64,000 bases of DNA from Anabaena catenula FACHB-362. Its GTDB lineage: Bacteria > Cyanobacteriota > Cyanobacteriia > Cyanobacteriales > Nostocaceae. Positions within the stretch are counted from its first letter, which is position 1; every line of letters begins with the position of its first letter. Positions 25,280 to 33,617 of the stretch are shown here, in pieces. The stretch covers positions 229,160 through 293,159 of the forward strand of contig NZ_JACJTQ010000002.1 of the NCBI RefSeq assembly GCF_014698735.1, read 5' to 3'. Under the pieces are notes generated by a model. It was not told the DNA's origin. It searched no databases and saw only the letters and a program-made list of their open reading frames with translations. The translations under genes and the position numbers were made by a program.

Positions 25280-26305
25280 TTAGATTTGCTTGCGGGGGTT
25301 TTTGGAGTCTTTTTCGGCGACGACTTCAAATTGACCCATACATCCATTTTCAGCCACAGCATCCTGATGAGGATGAAACATATATTTACCCGGATACCGA
25401 AAAGCAAATTCTAAAATGTGCCTTTCTGCAACACCCATTGTTAAAACATCTGTTTTTTCACTGGGAGTCATAGTCATCCCGGAACGATAAACATCAAAGA
25501 AATTAGCGTGGAGGTGAAACGTCACAGCGGGGTCAAATTCAATAATATTCAGCACATATAACCGAATTAACTGATTTTGGTAAATTTGGATGGGATGATG
25601 CATAAAATGGTGCGGAAGACCATTAAAGGCGTAATATTCATTTCGGTTATCATCATTCACGTCATACCCAGACATGATTAAAACAATTTCATCAGCCGGA
25701 GGACGGGGTTTAGGAGGGTCAATAATAAACATTCCATACAAACCCTTAGCAATGTGACGGGTAACTGGGGCAACATGACAGTGATACAAATGAACGCCAT
25801 AGGGTTCGGCATCAAATTCATAAATTGTCGCTTTACCGTTACTCACGGGACGCACCCCATCCATTTCCGAGGGATGAACGCCATGAAAATGTAGAGAATG
25901 GGAATGTCCAGCATTATTGAGAAAAAGTATTCTTACTCTTTCCCCTTGTTTTGCCCGTAGTGTTGGACCAGGAATACGCCCGTTTAAATCCCAAATGTTA
26001 TAGGAGACAGCACTATTAAGCTGAATTGTGGAAGTACCAGCAATTAACTGAAATTCGCGGACTGTGCGCCCATTTTCCTGCTTAATTGTCCCATAATCAA
26101 AATCTCGTAACACCTGCATGGGGTTAGTAGCAGCATCTGATGTTGCCATTTCCATTGGTGGTACTCTGACACTGGCATGATTTTTGGTATTCAACATCTG
26201 CCAAATTGCCCCCGCACCTATGACTCCAGCACCGGCAAATCCCAGTTTCAGCAGTTGGCGACGACTCCAAATTTTATCTTTACTGAGAGTAAAGTTGTCA
26301 GACAT
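25280..26305 (-). CDS. Two-domain multicopper oxidase, TAT-exported
   Basis: The 341-residue enzyme starts with a twin-arginine signal (SRRQLLKLGFAGAG) and has two cupredoxin domains. Domain 1 carries HSHSLHFHG and YHCHVAPVTRHIAKGLYG, which supply trinuclear and type 1 copper ligands. Domain 2 carries HLHANFF and MFHPHQDAVAENGCMG, where the Cys of the usual HCH is replaced by Pro. This pattern, with a type 1 copper only in domain 1, fits a small two-domain oxidase that would work as a trimer. As first gene of the row ending in FTR1 it is the likely ferroxidase. The gene has a clear promoter 69 bases upstream. Confidence 0.88.
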   Translation of the reverse strand: MSDNFTLSKDKIWSRRQLLKLGFAGAGVIGAGAIWQMLNTKNHASVRVPPMEMATSDAATNPMQVLRDFDYGTIKQENGRTVREFQLIAGTSTIQLNSAVSYNIWDLNGRIPGPTLRAKQGERVRILFLNNAGHSHSLHFHGVHPSEMDGVRPVSNGKATIYEFDAEPYGVHLYHCHVAPVTRHIAKGLYGMFIIDPPKPRPPADEIVLIMSGYDVNDDNRNEYYAFNGLPHHFMHHPIQIYQNQLIRLYVLNIIEFDPAVTFHLHANFFDVYRSGMTMTPSEKTDVLTMGVAERHILEFAFRYPGKYMFHPHQDAVAENGCMGQFEVVAEKDSKNPRKQI

Positions 26306-26373
26306 GAGAATAATAGGGATATGCGTGGGTAAAAACTGCGAATTATGCGAATTATTTGCAATTAGCTTTATGT

Positions 26374-26406
26374 ATAATATAAAACTTAATAATTATTGTC
26401 AATAAC
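26374..26406 (-). promoter_or_regulatory. Promoter of the multicopper oxidase operon with possible Fur site
   Basis: On the minus strand TTGACA (26402-26397) is followed after exactly 17 bp by TATTAT (26379-26374), a near-consensus sigma-70 promoter. The oxidase start lies about 69 bases downstream. The -35 box overlaps ATTGACAATAATTATTA, an AT-rich partly symmetrical stretch that loosely resembles a Fur box, which would fit iron control. The promoter is clear; the Fur site is only suggestive. Confidence 0.6.
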
Positions 26407-26615
26407 TTTGAAAAACTAATTTTCAGGACTATTCCTGATATATTGGTTTATTTAGCGTTGACTGGAGTACAGATGATGCTTCCTGCCTAGTAAATGAAAT
26501 AAAGTGCTAGGATTTTGACAATGGCTGCTGGTGTTATCAATATCTTGTTGTCACTAAGCAGCAAAATACACTTTAATTTTGATAAATTAGCCCAACTATT
26601 TATGGGAGTTCACAA

Positions 26616-26807
26616 ATGACTGCTTTTGCTCGTAATTCAGTATTACAAAAAACTGCGGGTATTACCCTTTCTAAGCCAGTACAGGTAACACTTTATATGA
26701 TGTTATCTTCTTTAGTGATTTGGACTGTGTTTTTCTCTACATATCCCCCAGCGCATAACACAACACACTCAGCGCGTCACCATACTTTAGGTGTTGCCTG
26801 TCATTAA
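26616..26807 (+). CDS. cbtB: CbtB-like metal transporter subunit
   Basis: The 63-residue protein has a single transmembrane helix and ends with the signature of CbtB: TVFFSTYPPAHNTTHSARHH followed by TLGVACH, which is rich in His with a terminal CH pair. CbtB is predicted to work with a larger membrane protein, CbtA, in cobalt uptake, often under B12 control. No CbtA is adjacent; the next gene encodes a different membrane protein with a His-rich segment. A GGGAG site precedes the ATG at good spacing. I looked for a cobalamin riboswitch upstream and saw no convincing B12 box. The metal carried is inferred from the family. Confidence 0.87.
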   Translation: MTAFARNSVLQKTAGITLSKPVQVTLYMMLSSLVIWTVFFSTYPPAHNTTHSARHHTLGVACH

Positions 26808-26951
26808 ATTATCATAAAGTAAATTAGAATTCGGGAGTTAGGATTTAGGAGTAAACCAAACTTGGTGTTAGGCTTTTTACCTAAATTCCCAACTCCATCT
26901 ACTGACTAATTGGCTGTAAAATATTCATCTGCGGTTAAGTCCTAATTTTGT

Positions 26952-28130
26952 ATGAAAAGATATCGACTGTTTGGTGTTATCAGTGCTGCTTGTATTTGTT
27001 TATCAATTTTATATTCTTTGGTGGGGGTTTCTCAAACTCCTCAATCTCAAGTATTGCTTTCTACAAACCCACCGTTAGAAAAAATTCTTCCCTTTGAAGC
27101 TGGTACAGAAAGGGAACAATCTCCGGTTTCTTTCACATTGCAAGCTGTTGATGCTGGCGGAAAACTGTTAAAAAATGCCTTAATTAAATTACAAGTTTCG
27201 ACACCTTCACGTAATCTTTTATTAACTACAGATTTTCCTATGGTTGAGGGAACTAAGTTATTAGAACTGGAGGCTGCTGCACCTAATGGTAAGTTAGAAT
27301 TTCAGCAGATGTTACCAATTCGTGGTAATTATCAAATTCAAGTCAATGTTTCTCCTTTAGTTGCAAATGCTTTTGCGAGTTATCAGCAAACTTTGAATTT
27401 GAATGTTAGAGAAAATCCAGTGAAATATAAATATTTTGCTGTTGTTGCAGCAATTTTATTATCACTGGGATTGTTAGGCGGTTGGGTAATTGGTGGACAA
27501 GAGGAATTGAGAGAAGGGGAAATTGCACCGCAGTCAGTCCGGTTGTTGTTAAGTGCATTAACTGTAGTAGCAATAGTTACTCTATTATTTATTAATATCA
27601 CGGCGGAAGTTGCGGAAGCTCATGGTGACGCACATTCTCATAAAAATGAGAAGATTGCCCCATCAATTAGCCAATCTCAGGGCATGGAAGTCAAGATTGC
27701 AGGGGATAAACTAGCTACTGTGGGAAAGTTGGCAAATTTAGCGGTTGAGGTCAAGGATAGCACGACAGGAGCAGCTATTAAAGATGTAGGATTACAAGTG
27801 AAAGCCATTGCTTTAGAAGATAATTTAACAGTGTTTGCTTACAATGGATTTCCTAACCAAGAAGGGAAGTTAATATGGCAAGAACAATTTTTTGATGGCG
27901 CACCACATAAGGTAGAGGTAGAAGCAATTTCTCTGCCAGAATCTAAACGTCAATTTCCAGCGATGAAAGTAGCGCAATCAGTAGAAGTTGAGGGAATTGC
28001 CCCACCAATGTATATCCGATTAATTGGTTTATTTTACTTTACAGCAATTGTGGGCATGGGAATGGCGATTGGGTTGCTAATACAGCATCGCATAGGGCAG
28101 CAAGTTAGGGGAAATTCAGCACTGAGTTAA
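26952..28130 (+). CDS. Membrane protein with histidine motif, next to cbtB
   Basis: The 392-residue protein has an N-terminal signal or anchor helix, an extracytoplasmic beta-rich domain (about 40-150), two transmembrane helices (about 157-178 and 195-215), and a short EAHGDAHSHKNEK metal-binding-like segment. A second beta-rich domain (about 235-345) and a last transmembrane helix near the C-terminus follow. I do not recognise the family. It follows cbtB by about 145 bases in the same direction and could be its functional partner in place of CbtA. The repeated extracytoplasmic domains resemble carboxypeptidase-regulatory or FixH-like folds, which is only an impression. Confidence 0.65.
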   Translation: MKRYRLFGVISAACICLSILYSLVGVSQTPQSQVLLSTNPPLEKILPFEAGTEREQSPVSFTLQAVDAGGKLLKNALIKLQVSTPSRNLLLTTDFPMVEGTKLLELEAAAPNGKLEFQQMLPIRGNYQIQVNVSPLVANAFASYQQTLNLNVRENPVKYKYFAVVAAILLSLGLLGGWVIGGQEELREGEIAPQSVRLLLSALTVVAIVTLLFINITAEVAEAHGDAHSHKNEKIAPSISQSQGMEVKIAGDKLATVGKLANLAVEVKDSTTGAAIKDVGLQVKAIALEDNLTVFAYNGFPNQEGKLIWQEQFFDGAPHKVEVEAISLPESKRQFPAMKVAQSVEVEGIAPPMYIRLIGLFYFTAIVGMGMAIGLLIQHRIGQQVRGNSALS

Positions 28131-28200
28131 ACAACTTGCTACGTTTTCCCAAAAAAATAAAAAAAAATACAATGAACTATGCATTGATAGCAATCATTGC

Positions 28201-29847
28201 TCACAAAACTTGAATTAATTGATAATCTCTAATTGTGCCGATAATACGATGATGTCTAGATAAATCACCAGGTTTAGGTGTATAAATCCAAGCATAACTA
28301 AAAGCTGGTAATTGAGAAATTGAGTCTACTATTTTACCATGAATAGGGGTATAAAAGTTAATCAATACAGCTTCTTTGCCTTCTAATTTGGCAAAAAATA
28401 TAGGATTGTTTTTAAGAATTGAGGCTATTTCTTGCCGTTGGAAAAAGACTCTAAAACTAGGGTTAAAATCACTTAACAACCCTAAATTACCAGCAGTAGC
28501 TATAGATAGCCAACAAGCAATTAACCAACTGGCGATCCAGTATCGAGAAGTCAGCAATTTTTGATCAAAATAGTAACGACTAATCCAAACTAAAGGCACA
28601 ATTAAGCAAGCAAAACCCACAATCAAAGCGAGAATTGCATATTTGCGAATATCAATACTACCTGCTACCAAAGCTCCTATACCAGCTAAAATAGCTATAC
28701 TACCTAACACACCAAAACCATAACTAAGATTCCGAGGAAGATATCTCATACTTCCAGAAAAAAGCAATATTTTTCTTTCTTCCTGTGTTGGTGTAAATTC
28801 TCTATTGTAAATTTCCCCCAGCCAATCTAAACCTACAGCCGCAAGTATAGCAATAAAGGGATAAAGGTAAAGACTGTAGTGAGATAAACGAGTAGAAAAT
28901 AGACTAATTTCCGTAAATAAAGTCAGAGGAAAACCCACTAATAACAATTGGTAGCGAGGAATTGGATAACGAATTACTAAAGCTAATCCTAAAAGGCTGA
29001 AAAAGAACCAAGGAAAAGATTTTAAAGGCACATTCCAGAAATAGAAAAGTATTCCATTTCCCTGTCGTTCATTACTACCTAGTTCTACCACAAACCCCAA
29101 TAATTTTCCAAAACTATCACTTCCATAACGCAGCCAATTAAACCATAACCAAATCAAAGTAGGAATTAAACCGACTAAAATTCCTAAATACAACATGGGG
29201 TTAAAAAGATGACGATGACGACGATGCTCCCCAATTAAATAAGGTAATAATGCAGTTATTGGTACAACAATCATCAAACTTCTCATTAAGAAGCCTAGGC
29301 TAAAACATAACCCAGTTATAAAAACATAAATATAGCGATTTTGTGGATATAATTCAGCTTTTAGTAACGCTATAATAGCTACGCTTACTAATAAAATTGT
29401 TGGTAAATCTGGTGTAGATAACCGACAATATTGTAGCCAGAGAACTTCTACACTCAAAATAGCAGCAGCAAGATATGCTATTTTTTGATCAAGTAAGATT
29501 TTCGCTATTTCATATATCACTAATAAGCTAAAAATTCCTGCAATCATACTAGGCAGTCGCGCACTGGTATCACTGACACCAAATAATTTATAAAAAATAG
29601 CAATTAACCAATAAAAACCAGGAGTTTTATGATGAGCATTACCCCAAGGAGCTATCCAGTCACCAGAATCAAACATCTGACGCGCTCTCCGCGCATACAG
29701 TGCTTCATCATGTGCCATGAGGCTATTTTCTCCAGAAGTAAATAGCAACAACGGAATTAGCCAAATTAATAAATTAAAATAAGGAAATCTCCTCAGCAAA
29801 AGAAGACGCTGCCAAATAGCAAGAAACAATGATGATTTGTACAACAT
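28201..29847 (-). CDS. ArnT/PMT-like membrane glycosyltransferase
   Basis: This 548-residue protein has about 11-12 transmembrane helices and the N-terminal catalytic loop of the GT-C fold: AHDEALYARRARQMFDSGDW with the metal-binding Asp-Glu, then HHKTPGFYW. These are hallmarks of ArnT and PMT-type enzymes, which transfer a sugar from a polyprenyl phosphate carrier to lipid or protein on the outer face of the membrane. The substrate cannot be known from sequence; cyanobacteria have many such genes for glycolipids or polysaccharides. It has no glycan genes next to it, so its pathway is not shown by context. Confidence 0.85.
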   Translation of the reverse strand: MLYKSSLFLAIWQRLLLLRRFPYFNLLIWLIPLLLFTSGENSLMAHDEALYARRARQMFDSGDWIAPWGNAHHKTPGFYWLIAIFYKLFGVSDTSARLPSMIAGIFSLLVIYEIAKILLDQKIAYLAAAILSVEVLWLQYCRLSTPDLPTILLVSVAIIALLKAELYPQNRYIYVFITGLCFSLGFLMRSLMIVVPITALLPYLIGEHRRHRHLFNPMLYLGILVGLIPTLIWLWFNWLRYGSDSFGKLLGFVVELGSNERQGNGILFYFWNVPLKSFPWFFFSLLGLALVIRYPIPRYQLLLVGFPLTLFTEISLFSTRLSHYSLYLYPFIAILAAVGLDWLGEIYNREFTPTQEERKILLFSGSMRYLPRNLSYGFGVLGSIAILAGIGALVAGSIDIRKYAILALIVGFACLIVPLVWISRYYFDQKLLTSRYWIASWLIACWLSIATAGNLGLLSDFNPSFRVFFQRQEIASILKNNPIFFAKLEGKEAVLINFYTPIHGKIVDSISQLPAFSYAWIYTPKPGDLSRHHRIIGTIRDYQLIQVL

Positions 29848-30393
29848 TTTTTGAATACGAGTTGAATATTATTAGCTCTGGGTGCTTGAATTTAGTTAAG
29901 TGATGAAAATCAGTCAAGGAGGCAGGAGGACGTTCGCGCAGCGTCCCGTAGGGAAGGCAGTTTTGCTGGAGGTAATCCCCATAAATAAATTTAGGGGATT
30001 TAATATAGCATTTCCTAGTCTAATGAAATACAAAATTATCTGCGTTTATCTGCGTCCATCTGTCTTGAAAAGTTTCCTACGCCGGGAAACCCGGCTTTCC
30101 TGCGGAACGCTTACGCGAACGAGGAACTTTTCGCTGCGTTTAATTATTACTGCTTGTACCTCACTTGAATGGGAATTGCTATAAGGACGTATTTTTAAGA
30201 GCGCTGCGCGTCTCGGAAAAAATATTTTGATTTTTTGCATAAATAAATTTAGGGGCTTTAAACCCTTTTGGCAGAGGACAAAAATTGTATTTTCTGCCTT
30301 CTGCCTTCTGCCTCCTGCCCTCTGCCTTTCTTCGGTAAGTTAATATACAAAATTAGCACAATCTAGTGAAAGACTTTTCCAACATAGACATTT
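29848..30393. other. Gene-free stretch with dispersed repeats
   Basis: This 546-bp stretch holds no convincing gene. It contains pieces of GC-rich dispersed repeats (GTTCGCGCAGCGTCCCGTAG near 29932; GCCGGGAAACCCGGC, a hairpin near 30081) and a CTGCCTT/CTGCCTC heptamer-like run at about 30295-30327. The first repeat type also shows near 37430. Short open frames here follow the repeats. Confidence 0.6.
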
Positions 30394-31053
30394 ATGCTAC
30401 TTAGACCAAATCAACGCCTTAGGTTAGATGACACCGATGATAAGTTATTTTATGACTATCCGCGCTTTGTCACCCATGTAGATGAAGGTTTTATTCAACA
30501 GTTGACAGATTTATATCGTCAGCGACTTAAACCCAACACAAGAATTTTTGATATGATGAGCAGTTGGGTGTCTCATTTACCAGCAGAAATAGAGTTTGAT
30601 CATGTGGAAGGACATGGACTCAACGCTGAAGAACTTGCACGTAATCCTCGCTTAAACCATTACTTTGTGCAGAATATCAACGAGAAGCCTCAGCTACCTT
30701 TGCCTGATCAAGATTTCGATGCTGTTATCAACTGTGTTTCTGTACAGTATATGCAGTATCCAGAAGCAGTATTTACGGAAATTCACCGCATCCTTAAACC
30801 GGGTGGTGTCGCCATTATCAGCTTTTCTAACCGAATGTTCCATCAAAAGGCGATTCAGGTGTGGAGAGATGTGTCGGAAGCGTCTAGAGTCGAATTAGTT
30901 AAGCGTTACTTTGCCTCAGTACCGGGATTTACTACTCCAGAAGTGATTGTCAATCAATCAACAGCGCCGAACTTCTTACAATGGTTGGGTATACCAGGAG
31001 GAGATCCCTTCTATGCTGCGATCGCTTATCGTCATGAAGATGCGGGGAGTTAA
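30394..31053 (+). CDS. SAM-dependent methyltransferase, class I
   Basis: The 219-residue protein is a class I methyltransferase of the UbiE/type 11 sort. NTRIFDMMSSWVSHLP is the SAM-binding strand region, though the usual glycine-rich loop is unusual here, and DFDAVINCVSVQYM and RILKPGGVAIISFSNRMF form motifs post-I to III. The substrate is not known; homologous proteins are common in cyanobacteria. The N-terminal 60 residues are specific and may help to bind the substrate. It stands alone, with a lipoprotein gene following in the same direction after about 130 bases. Confidence 0.82.
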   Translation: MLLRPNQRLRLDDTDDKLFYDYPRFVTHVDEGFIQQLTDLYRQRLKPNTRIFDMMSSWVSHLPAEIEFDHVEGHGLNAEELARNPRLNHYFVQNINEKPQLPLPDQDFDAVINCVSVQYMQYPEAVFTEIHRILKPGGVAIISFSNRMFHQKAIQVWRDVSEASRVELVKRYFASVPGFTTPEVIVNQSTAPNFLQWLGIPGGDPFYAAIAYRHEDAGS

Positions 31054-31182
31054 TCACAAAGCTGCCGGAAAATTGGTAATTCTCAATACAAATAATGATT
31101 AAAAAGTAAATTTTCCGGTGCAAAACCTACGGAAGCGCAGATAATTGCTTCAAACCTCTCACATTTTAAGGAGAACCCAAAC

Positions 31183-31692
31183 GTGATTTTATCCCGTGGG
31201 CGCAGGATTTTAGCTAGTTTGTTACTGTGTGTCTTACTACTGACTACAGCTTGTTCTACAAAAGCACCTAACCGCTTTGATCAGGTACAACAGGAAAGCA
31301 CCAAGCAAAAAAGTGGTCAGTCCGTTGCTGAAAATGCTACACAGGGTAGTCAATTAAACGCTTTTTTCCCTGATGGGGAAGATGGCTATGATCGAGTTTA
31401 TACCCAAGAGAAAAAAGGCTTTTCGGAAGCGAATTTGAAAAAAGACGGCAAGGTAGTCGCTCAATTGGCTATTTCTGACACCACCAGCTTACCAGGAGTA
31501 GCTTCAAAATATGCCAATAGCACCAAGAAAATTGACGGCTATCCCGCAGTGGAACAGGGCAAAACCCAAACTTCTGTTTTGGTCGGTAAGTACCAAGTCA
31601 AGGTGATTTCTAAAGATCCATTATTCACTGCAAGCGATCGCGCTGACTGGATCGAGAAATTTGATCTTGATGATCTCGCTAAATTGAAATAA
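31183..31692 (+). CDS. Lipoprotein of unknown function
   Basis: The 169-residue protein begins with a clear lipoprotein signal (LLLCVLLLTTAC, Cys at about residue 24) and is otherwise a small soluble domain with several predicted strands. It starts with GTG at 31183, supported by an AAGGAG site ten bases upstream. The C-terminal half (SDTTSLPGVASKYANSTKKI followed by GYPAVEQG) looks like a conserved cyanobacterial family with no known role. It lies 47 bases before the next unknown gene, and the two may be one operon. Confidence 0.75.
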   Translation: MILSRGRRILASLLLCVLLLTTACSTKAPNRFDQVQQESTKQKSGQSVAENATQGSQLNAFFPDGEDGYDRVYTQEKKGFSEANLKKDGKVVAQLAISDTTSLPGVASKYANSTKKIDGYPAVEQGKTQTSVLVGKYQVKVISKDPLFTASDRADWIEKFDLDDLAKLK

Positions 31693-31739
31693 CCCTGACT
31701 CTCTACTTCAGATAACAAACCCTCAAATAGGAGATTTTT

Positions 31740-32627
31740 GTGAGCAAATCTATCTTCGAGTTAGTTGATGAGCTACCAACCAGTAATTTGACTGTATCTA
31801 TGCTGAGAGCCTTAGATTTTGTCGCTCCCGGTGAGTGGCAAAATACCGTCGGCTTTGTCAACACGATTAAAACTGTCACCGGTGAAGATGACGAGAGTTT
31901 AATTCAGCAAATTGGTGAACGCGCAATTTATCTATTCAACGACAAATCCCAAGGATATCAAACAGCTTTGTGGCTTTATCAAACTGTTGATGGTACAGAT
32001 AAGGCTCTTGGTGCAGCCGCTTTGGCTAATAAAGTAGGTGAATCAATTCCCCTATTAGGCTTTTTAAACTCCATCACTCCCAAACCAGATAAAGCTCAAA
32101 CTATTGACTTAACCTTAAAAGTAGTTGCTGAATTAGTAGCTTTTTGCCAAATAAACGGCATTCCCGGTGATAGTATTGGCGATTTTGTCGCTTCTTTAGG
32201 TGAGTATAGTGGTGAATCACTCATCCGCATGGTGGCTTTAATTTGCGTTGATGGTTTAATCCCCCTGGGACCTGATTTCATCGACAAAGCCCTATCAGGT
32301 ATTAGTCGGATGAGTCCCCAGGACTTAGGACAAAACTCAACTTTCCAAAACATCAAAAATACTATTCCTGGTAATAATGATGCTGGTAAACTCAACTTTA
32401 TCGGCGAAAGTTTTGATTCAGTTAAAGGTTGGATGAGTGGTATTGTGACAGCCAATAATTTAACACCACAAAAGGTTGTTGGTAACTTGCAAAATTTTGT
32501 CCAACTCGCTGATGACAAATTAGACTACCTGGCGGCCTTCCTGGATGTAGCTACAAATTACTATGAACACACTGGTACGCAAACTTTAGCTCGGCGTTTA
32601 ATTGAACGCGCAGTGGCGGAAATTTAG
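31740..32627 (+). CDS. Conserved unknown helical protein
   Basis: The 295-residue protein is mostly helical with no signal peptide or clear membrane helix; the segment around SLIRMVALICVDGLIPLGPD is hydrophobic but short. I recognise it only as a conserved cyanobacterial protein with no assigned role. The start is a GTG at 31740, with AGGAG six bases upstream. Its position 47 bases after the lipoprotein gene suggests shared transcription, and a link to the cell envelope is possible but unproven. Confidence 0.7.
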   Translation: MSKSIFELVDELPTSNLTVSMLRALDFVAPGEWQNTVGFVNTIKTVTGEDDESLIQQIGERAIYLFNDKSQGYQTALWLYQTVDGTDKALGAAALANKVGESIPLLGFLNSITPKPDKAQTIDLTLKVVAELVAFCQINGIPGDSIGDFVASLGEYSGESLIRMVALICVDGLIPLGPDFIDKALSGISRMSPQDLGQNSTFQNIKNTIPGNNDAGKLNFIGESFDSVKGWMSGIVTANNLTPQKVVGNLQNFVQLADDKLDYLAAFLDVATNYYEHTGTQTLARRLIERAVAEI

Positions 32628-32819
32628 CCTAACTCTGCCTAAATACAACTTGTAGTAGTGCCGCAAATAAACACAGCACTACTACAAACAGGTTTCTATT
32701 AATTTCTGCGAGCTATTTGCGGCTGTTAGGAAACATCACCACAAATAACAGAAGTTAAGGGGAATAATGAAGAGATGCTGACTGGATTTACAGCCGCAAT
32801 AGACATTACTCTGAAGTTA

Positions 32820-33014
32820 TTACTTGAAGCGAGAACGTTGTTGACGACGTTGCTTGTGTCTAGCGATTGCTTTACGCTTCTCTTTCTCTAAAGGTGTTTC
32901 AAAATGGCGATTCTTCCGCATATCTTGGAAAATTCCGGCTTTAGAAACTTCACGTTTAAATCTCCGTAAAGCTGATTCAATACCTTCATTCTCCCCCAAA
33001 ACTACTTGCGTCAT
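32820..33014 (-). CDS. rpsU: Ribosomal protein bS21, copy 1
   Basis: This 64-residue protein is bS21, the small basic 30S protein that helps mRNA binding at translation start. It has the typical [18 protein letters not shown] front and a basic tail. Two ATGs are close together; the AGGAGG site lies only one or two bases before the first, so the second ATG at 33014 has the proper spacing and matches the start of copy 2. The gene follows the RRM protein gene. In Anabaena variabilis the cold-induced rbpA1 gene is likewise followed by rpsU, so this pair is probably cold-responsive too. Confidence 0.95.
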   Translation of the reverse strand: MTQVVLGENEGIESALRRFKREVSKAGIFQDMRKNRHFETPLEKEKRKAIARHKQRRQQRSRFK

Positions 33015-33136
33015 TCTCATTCCTCCTATTGTGGGTGAATATATACTATACTAGAGTTAAAAAAATATATCAGCAGAGTTGACTTTTTGGATTTATCTAC
33101 TGGCGACTCTAGGTTTAAAAATTTTTCAGAACAGGA

Positions 33137-33439
33137 TTAATAACGGCGATTATCACGATCATTATTACCCCAGCTACCACGCGAAGGACTTCTTTCTTCA
33201 CGGGGTTTAGCTTTATTTACCCTTAAAGCACGACCCATCCATTCAGCGCCATCAAGTGCTTCAATGGCTTTGGTTTCTTGGTCATCACCTTCCATTTCCA
33301 CGAAAGCAAAACCACGTGGTCTTCCTGTTTCCCTATCAGTGGGTAACTGCACACGATTGACCTTCCCATACTCAGAAAAAGCCAATTTCAGGTCTTCTTC
33401 TGTAACCTGATAGGACAGATTTCCAACGTAAATCGACAT
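33137..33439 (-). CDS. RRM RNA-binding protein, Rbp type
   Basis: The 100-residue protein is one RNA recognition motif with RNP2 (IYVGNL) and RNP1 (RGFAFVEM), plus a short Arg/Asp/Asn-rich tail (NDRDNRRY). Cyanobacterial Rbp proteins of this type are cold-induced and bind RNA, in the style of glycine-rich RNA-binding proteins but with a short or absent Gly-rich tail. The rpsU gene follows by about 120 bases on the same strand, matching the known rbpA1-rpsU order in Anabaena. The upstream 178-bp gap contains AT-rich sequence where a cold-responsive 5' leader would lie. Confidence 0.95.
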   Translation of the reverse strand: MSIYVGNLSYQVTEEDLKLAFSEYGKVNRVQLPTDRETGRPRGFAFVEMEGDDQETKAIEALDGAEWMGRALRVNKAKPREERSPSRGSWGNNDRDNRRY

Positions 33440-33617
33440 AGTAACAGGCTGTCTCCCAAATCAAATAGTGTAGAAAGTTAGATTCGGAGAGACTCATTTA
33501 TAAAGAAATTAAAACGACTTACTCAACCGAAAATAATCCTTACATCCTACACTATAGCATAGCCTTTGTATATGAACTCATAACGAGTAACATTTTTAGA
33601 AAAACTCATAGACTTAT

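Noticed and set aside
26420..26615. Cobalamin riboswitch before cbtB
   Set aside because: I searched by eye for the B12 box and paired arms and did not find them, so I do not report it.
29900..30184. Frames in the 30-kb gap
   Set aside because: They follow GC-rich dispersed repeats and lack any domain or ribosome-binding site.
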